Shown here: positions 58,708 through 64,000 of the stretch, in pieces
How positions within the stretch are numbered: position 1 is the first letter of the stretch
Layout: each line of letters begins with the position of its first letter
Assembly: GCF_050947335.1 (NCBI RefSeq)
Contig: NC_134988.1
Span: 7,502,001-7,566,000 of the forward strand
From: Megachile rotundata
Taxonomy: Eukaryota > Arthropoda > Insecta > Hymenoptera > Megachilidae
Direction of reading: 5' to 3'
DNA length: 64,000 nucleotides
Program-made: the position numbers and the translations under genes
Notes under the pieces: generated by a model
The model's database searches: none
Told to the model about the DNA's origin: nothing
The model's input: the letters and a program-made list of their open reading frames with translations, nothing else

Positions 58708-60477
58708 ACATTTACCTCTCTTGTATCCAGGAGAAGCGTCTATGGTAAATTCTTTGCTTTGTAATATGTAGACTATGGATGTTTATACATTTCTAGTATA
58801 TCGAAGCTCATGAAATATACATACATCATGTAATCTATAGCCTATCAATCTTTATATTTTGCAGACATATACTCTGTAGAACTTGATATATTATAAATGT
58901 ATAAACATTTGTAGCCTAATAATATGATTCTGATACATATTATAATGATCAATCTGCGCATGGATTATTAGGAAAAGTTATTTTTGAGTTAACTTTGACA
59001 CTCGCTATGTTATTCTTACTTCAAGGTGAACTACACTATTCATTCTCTCAAAACTTTGATATTATTTTATAATATTTTATTCGTGATATAATGCATATGT
59101 ACGAAATGTTCGGTTAGTTTTCTTATTTTTACATTGACAGAACATTAATTTGAAATATTGAATATAAATACTTCAGACTCAAACTTGTTTTTTTTTTTAG
59201 CAACTTTGAAATTATGCAAATTAATAATCCACAGAAAACATAATTTTCAATAAGCAATTTAAAACATTTTCTGTTTTTATAACAAGAACAAAAATTGCAA
59301 CTTTGATGCAATTTATAGAGCTAATTTAAACTGATACAAAAAACTTGTTGAAACTTAACACTACTTAACATATTTTAAGATAATATAATTATTAAATGAA
59401 AGAATTAGGACCAAATTTATATAGTCCATTTAAAAGTTGAATGTATGAAAAAAGATAATTGAACATACAAATGTTTTTTGCAATACTCGTAAATGTTTTT
59501 TATGAATTTTTATCACACTTTATTTCTACTATTATATATTTATGACATCTTACCATCACTGCAACTTGTTGATGTCACTGAATCATCTTTTCCTTCACTT
59601 TCCATATTTTCAACAAATTTTCACTTTCTCAATCTTCATGTAACTATTTCTTTGTCTATCCTTTATTTCTTAAAAGAACACGAACACCTAACCAACTGTA
59701 GTTAGAGGTTACACGGTATTTCATCTCGAATCGGACCTCTTTTGCGCAGTTCGACACAATTCAAAAATCTTCCATGAAGTTTGTTTAACCGTCACCTTAT
59801 ATATGCGGTGAACAATAAATATGAACAGCAAGATCAGAAGATAATAACAATTACACTTTGCATGAACAAATTAGTATGAGAAATAATAAAGGAAAAATAT
59901 TCCACCAGTGCTAATTCTTGATTAGTAAATTTTCAAATTGTTGATATAGAAATTGCGGGATTTAGAAATTTGGGAATATGAAAATTTAGAAATCTTAGAA
60001 TTTACGAATACGGAAATTTGAAAATTTAGAAACTTAGAAAGTGGAGAATACAGTAATTTGAAAATTTCGAGTTTTTAACTATTTTTTAACTAGTTTTACA
60101 CTTATGCTTATTCAAGGAAAATCTGTATTGCACTTTAAATGTATAAAATGAAACACTACTAGTACACAAATTCGCCATCACAACTATAATAAAGGCGCAT
60201 GTGCTACACTTATGATTATGGATCTTATTGAACCAATCAGAGGCAACATGCGCAGAAGAAACATAAATTCGTCGTCTAAGAGGTTCAAACTTAGGTGAAA
60301 TGAATGCAGAAACACATGTCTGATTATATTAGGTGGTTGAAAACCTCAAGTGGTTCATGAAAAGAAACAACAATAGCACCTGTTTAAAATTTGGTATTTA
60401 ATCTAAACGAAAATATATAACGTAGATTGATTAGAAAGTATAATTAGCTCAGAGTAGACAATGTAGTTTGAAATTTA
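58708..60477. other. AT-rich spacer
   Basis: No gene recognised. 59940-60080 is GAAATTTGGGAATATG-style octamer low complexity. Short frames at 59129-59311 (-) and 59493-59705 (+) lack features. Confidence 0.45.
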
Positions 60478-60713
60478 TTAACGCTGTTAACTGCCACAGT
60501 AAAAATGGATGAATATTACAGTAAGATACATTAGAATTAAGTTAATAATTATTAATCATATTTACTGACTTTTTAAATTTAAACTTTCAATTTCTTATCA
60601 TACATTGTTAATGTAGTAATTAGAATAACCTTTGTTTTTATTTTTCGTAATTATTTAGATAATTATGTTTAATCTGTGGTTGCTGATGACCACCATGGCA
60701 GTCAACATATTAA
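60478..60713. mobile_element. TTAA-flanked GACTGCCA MITE, copy 2
   Basis: Begins TTAACGCTGTTAACTGCCAC and ends GACCACCATGGCAGTCAA followed by CATATTAA. 236 bp, AT-rich interior, no coding capacity. The right 25 bases are nearly the same as in the other two copies. Confidence 0.7.
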
Positions 60714-62728
60714 TAGATTTTGTAGTTTCTATTTGAGAGATGTAATTTCTTTTTTGAACCCTTATTATTTTTTAATTAATCACATTTTCTCCATTAATAT
60801 GAACTTGACACCATTAACATACATAAATTTGAGTCCATTCTTCAGATATCTAGAATAATATTGTACTCATTTTAAAATGACAGTTTGGACCTGCAAAGTA
60901 TACGTGTTAAATAAATTTTGGAATGTTTTAGGCTACTACAGTAGTTGTTACAATATTCGTATACATTCTCTTTATAATTTTGAATATAAATAAGTTAATT
61001 TTTGGTTACTTATTTGTATAGTATACAATTGAGAATATTATGATTAAGGGCCTCAATAATTTTGCAATAGTTTTATTACAAGATAATTAATACTTGTCTG
61101 AAACAATTTTGTTTTTATTACACGATGCTAAACACATCCACAAACTTCACGAACATCTCGTACAGTTTGTTTTTCATTAAAGTACAAAAAATCTGATATT
61201 TACTCGACCCATAGGAGGTCAAGCGAGATGATTATGAACAGGATATGACTAAGTCTCGACTAGAAGATGATAAAGGATATGGTGACATGAATATTATATT
61301 ATTAGTTAAAAGTATAGGATTACTTATTAATAAAAATATAGAGTTGAATTGTTTAAATATCTATAATTCCATTTTTTTACTTCTTTATAATAGTTTTGTA
61401 AATAAAGATAGAAATCCACAGAGTATTTTCATCATCTTCAAAATTTTGAATTCAATTCAAATTCAATTCAAATTACAATTAAATTGAAGTTAAAAGTTTA
61501 AATTAGAGTTAGAAGGTACTCTTATACTTTTAACTAACAGTGTATTTAATATCTTACATAAAATTGAATACTATCAAGCTCCATAATGTGGTTGCTCTTA
61601 GGCGGGTACAGTTGATTCTGTTCCGATTCGTAGATCGGTTGTCTCCGTACCCAAATTATTAATTCGTACGTTATAGGCCGATGTCTACAAATTTATTCAT
61701 TTACTGTTGTATCTTATTGTAGTACTCCCCGAAATGTATACAGAATAATGTTTGGTAGACGAAAGAACTAATGACTTACGATGGTTGCTAGAAATATTCA
61801 ATCATTTGAATTATTTCCTTAACTTGTTATTAAAGGAAACTTAAAAGAGACATAGAGACACTAATTGTCAATTTCTATACATAAATTTATTAATAATAGA
61901 GAAATCATCAATTTAACCCTTTCATAATGGATGTAGAGTCATTTTGATCCAGCTAAAATATGTAAAATGTAGAAAATTTATTTGTAAAGCTTACATAAAA
62001 AATAAAACTGTTCTCTGTATCAAATGTTCTTAAATGTAACATACATATGTAAGCATTAGTTTACATGTTTCTTGTGTACATATATAATATTTACACTTCA
62101 AAATATATTTTTAATTTTGCATACAATTCTACTTTTAAAAATGCATATGATGTTTCACTTATAGATCATAATGACCCTGTGTCCCTTCATTCTGTCAGTC
62201 TCAGAGCATCCATCTTCCAAGAGTTAAAAAGTTTGATTGTCTTTTATTTCTCATCTTCTATTCAGTTTTGTATAACTTAGCTTATTGCCAATTGGAAAGA
62301 TCTTCTGATTTTAAATACAGTAGATTTTCTCTTATCTGTTCCCACTTTAAGAGGTCAGACCTTAAAATGATATACAATATGAAAGGTACTTTTTTAAATG
62401 CAAAAAACTTCTGTGAAGTTTATAACAGTTTGCATTATCCAATAAATTTTCATGAAATTCTTTTGCTAGAAATGAACAAATAAAAATGAGTATTTAATAT
62501 TAATCTACTTCCAACAGAATTAATAAATGAACTATATAATTAGAATATATAGAGATTGATTGTTTCCAGCATCCATCGCTTGATGAATTAGTCCCATGGC
62601 TCCAAAACCTCTACAAATCTCGAGGGTAATAAATTACAGTCTGCTCGTACATCTTGAAAGAGCGTTCTAATTTTCAGTGGCTTCCTATCAATCTCACTAA
62701 ACAACCACTAAACTCAATGCAAACTGAT
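60714..62728. other. AT-rich spacer
   Basis: Unique-looking AT-rich DNA. 61600-61690 is GC-richer, with GGGTAC/GTACCC and CCGAT/ATCGG inverted words. At 61914 TTTAACCCTTTCATAATGGA resembles a MITE terminus without a clear partner. Frames of 60-80 aa have no recognised features. Confidence 0.4.
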
Positions 62729-62922
62729 TTAACACATTGACTGCCATAGTAATAATAATCAAGCATGATTTACAATGATATAGATTATTTAGAATATTAA
62801 GCATTTTATTTATTATATTTTGTATGTTTAGTGGTATTTAGAATGTTCCTCCTTTAATTATTTGACTAAACTAAACTTGCAATGCCAATTATTGGTGACC
62901 CCCATGGCAGTCAAGGCATTAA
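62729..62922. mobile_element. TTAA-flanked GACTGCCA MITE, copy 3
   Basis: Begins TTAACACATTGACTGCCATA and ends CCCATGGCAGTCAAGGCATTAA-like text, so the termini are inverted over about 15 bp inside TTAA. 194 bp. The frame starting at 62862 runs out of this element and is not a gene. Confidence 0.7.
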
Positions 62923-64000
62923 ACAAATTTTTATTATCTCTAATTATCGTCTTAATATACATCACGTGTATTGTAGGTAAAATGTGCTTGTTTTTCTTAT
63001 ACTTTTTTAAAAATACACGGAAAGAAATTGTTCAAGGGCTCTTTACATTTTTCCAAAAGAATGTTGTTAGTGTTTCAAATAAATGGGAGAAGGTTTAAAT
63101 CTTTAAAGAAGAATAAAAACTATATAAGTACGATTGAACAGTATCATAGAAAACTATCAGAGCCTAAAAGTATTGATGCCTTGTTGATCGACATAAAGGT
63201 AATTGTATTTGAAATTATATTCTATCCTAATCTATGCTTTAGTTAGTTACAATTAATATATTGACGCTTTTCTTAAAATTAGTTTGTATAACATCTCCAT
63301 TACTCTTACACGAAATAAAATAAACTATATTTAAATGTAATCTCACTGCTTCCCTTGAAATTAATACTAATATTAAATATATCACACAATTTACTGAAAT
63401 GGCCATTGTCTTCGTTGTCAACGTATTGCGACGTTCTTTAAAATTATTATTACATCAAGAAAATAAATTTCTACAGTCTCTTTGGTTGATATTTCGTTAA
63501 ATGCTTACATCTTAAACTACAAATAAGACTGACAAAATTATTGCACAAATAACTGTACAAAAATATACAGATTCAAAAGTACATTCCCAAAATAGATCAC
63601 ATTTTCATTTTAAAGCTATATTGTATTTACCCTTTTGTGAATTTTATACAAGGTGTCAATAAATTTCTGCCATTTGAAATAACTATCAAAAAATATTATA
63701 ACGTTGAACTATAATTATGCAAAGCAGAAATATGGACTTGTAAAAAGAGTTGTAAAATGTTTATAAGCTGATAAATAAATATTTTTTGCTCAAACATATT
63801 GTGTTTGAATAGTGATCATGAGTTGATGTTGCAGTGTTAAACAAAATGGTGTTCTGAACATAACCTGTAAACAAAGTAAGTAGACTATTGTTCTTTTATT
63901 ACATTTGAACTGAAATATGATGTTACTGTTAAGAAATGTATAAATAATGTAGAAATAATGTACAAATAATGTAAAAATCTAGATTATAAGAATAACTGTG
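62923..64000. other. AT-rich window end
   Basis: About 1.1 kb of AT-rich DNA with no recognised gene. Short frames at 63028-63246 (+) and 63239-63421 (-) show no domain. A gene beyond the window edge could have untranslated sequence here. Confidence 0.4.

Noticed and set aside
61914..62190. TTAACCCTTTCATAATGG repeat as a complete MITE
   Set aside because: A plausible left end is visible, but no inverted right terminus could be found.

Overview
This window is nuclear DNA from an insect, most likely a hymenopteran and possibly a bee. The DNA is strongly AT-rich, the genes have many exons with GT-AG introns that are mostly 65-400 bp, and degenerate CCTAA-type tracts, TTAA-flanked MITEs and long minisatellites fill the space between genes. 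The species call is inference; the eukaryotic and insect-like character is seen directly. There are no operons, ribosome binding sites, CRISPR arrays or recognisable tRNA/rRNA genes.

Three protein genes can be reconstructed. (1) An XPR1/SYG1-type phosphate exporter on the + strand (1270-4416, nine coding exons, 668 aa, apparently complete). (2) A four-transmembrane, MS4A/CD20-like gene of unknown function on the - strand (7407-17179, five coding exons, 420 aa) with large introns full of transposon remnants. It converges on XPR1, and poly(A) signals for the two strands lie within about 100 bp near 6.2 kb. (3) ENGASE, the cytosolic endo-beta-N-acetylglucosaminidase of family GH85, on the - strand (52912-55215, seven exons found, catalytic Asn-x-Glu motif intact). 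Its last exon or exons could not be placed. The three genes have no evident common pathway.

Between about 17.5 and 52.9 kb lies a gene desert. It contains (a) five same-orientation arrays of a 15-bp minisatellite built on AATACAACGCGTGGT (29.4-31.4, 39.1-39.8, 40.9-41.6, 43.2-43.9 and 45.4-46.5 kb), several with higher-order repeat structure; (b) 8-bp-phased GGGAATTT arrays, two of them facing each other (25.7-27.1 and 28.0-28.75 kb); (c) a 188-bp satellite-like tandem at 18.9-20.0 kb with inverted relatives at 50.1-50.8 kb; (d) foldback DNA elements and MITEs; and (e) islands of higher GC that look like unique sequence. Long uninterrupted reading frames in the arrays come from repeat units without stop codons and are not credible genes.

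The most interesting structure is a foldback transposon at 43044-44026. Its roughly 145-bp inverted arms enclose one of the 15-bp minisatellite arrays almost exactly. A second member of the same terminal-repeat family (8694-10668) sits in an intron of the MS4A-like gene and carries its own short subterminal tandem repeats. This suggests that such elements seed or spread the minisatellites that dominate this locus. The last 8.8 kb (55.2-64 kb) holds no recognisable gene but has three TTAA-flanked MITEs of one family.
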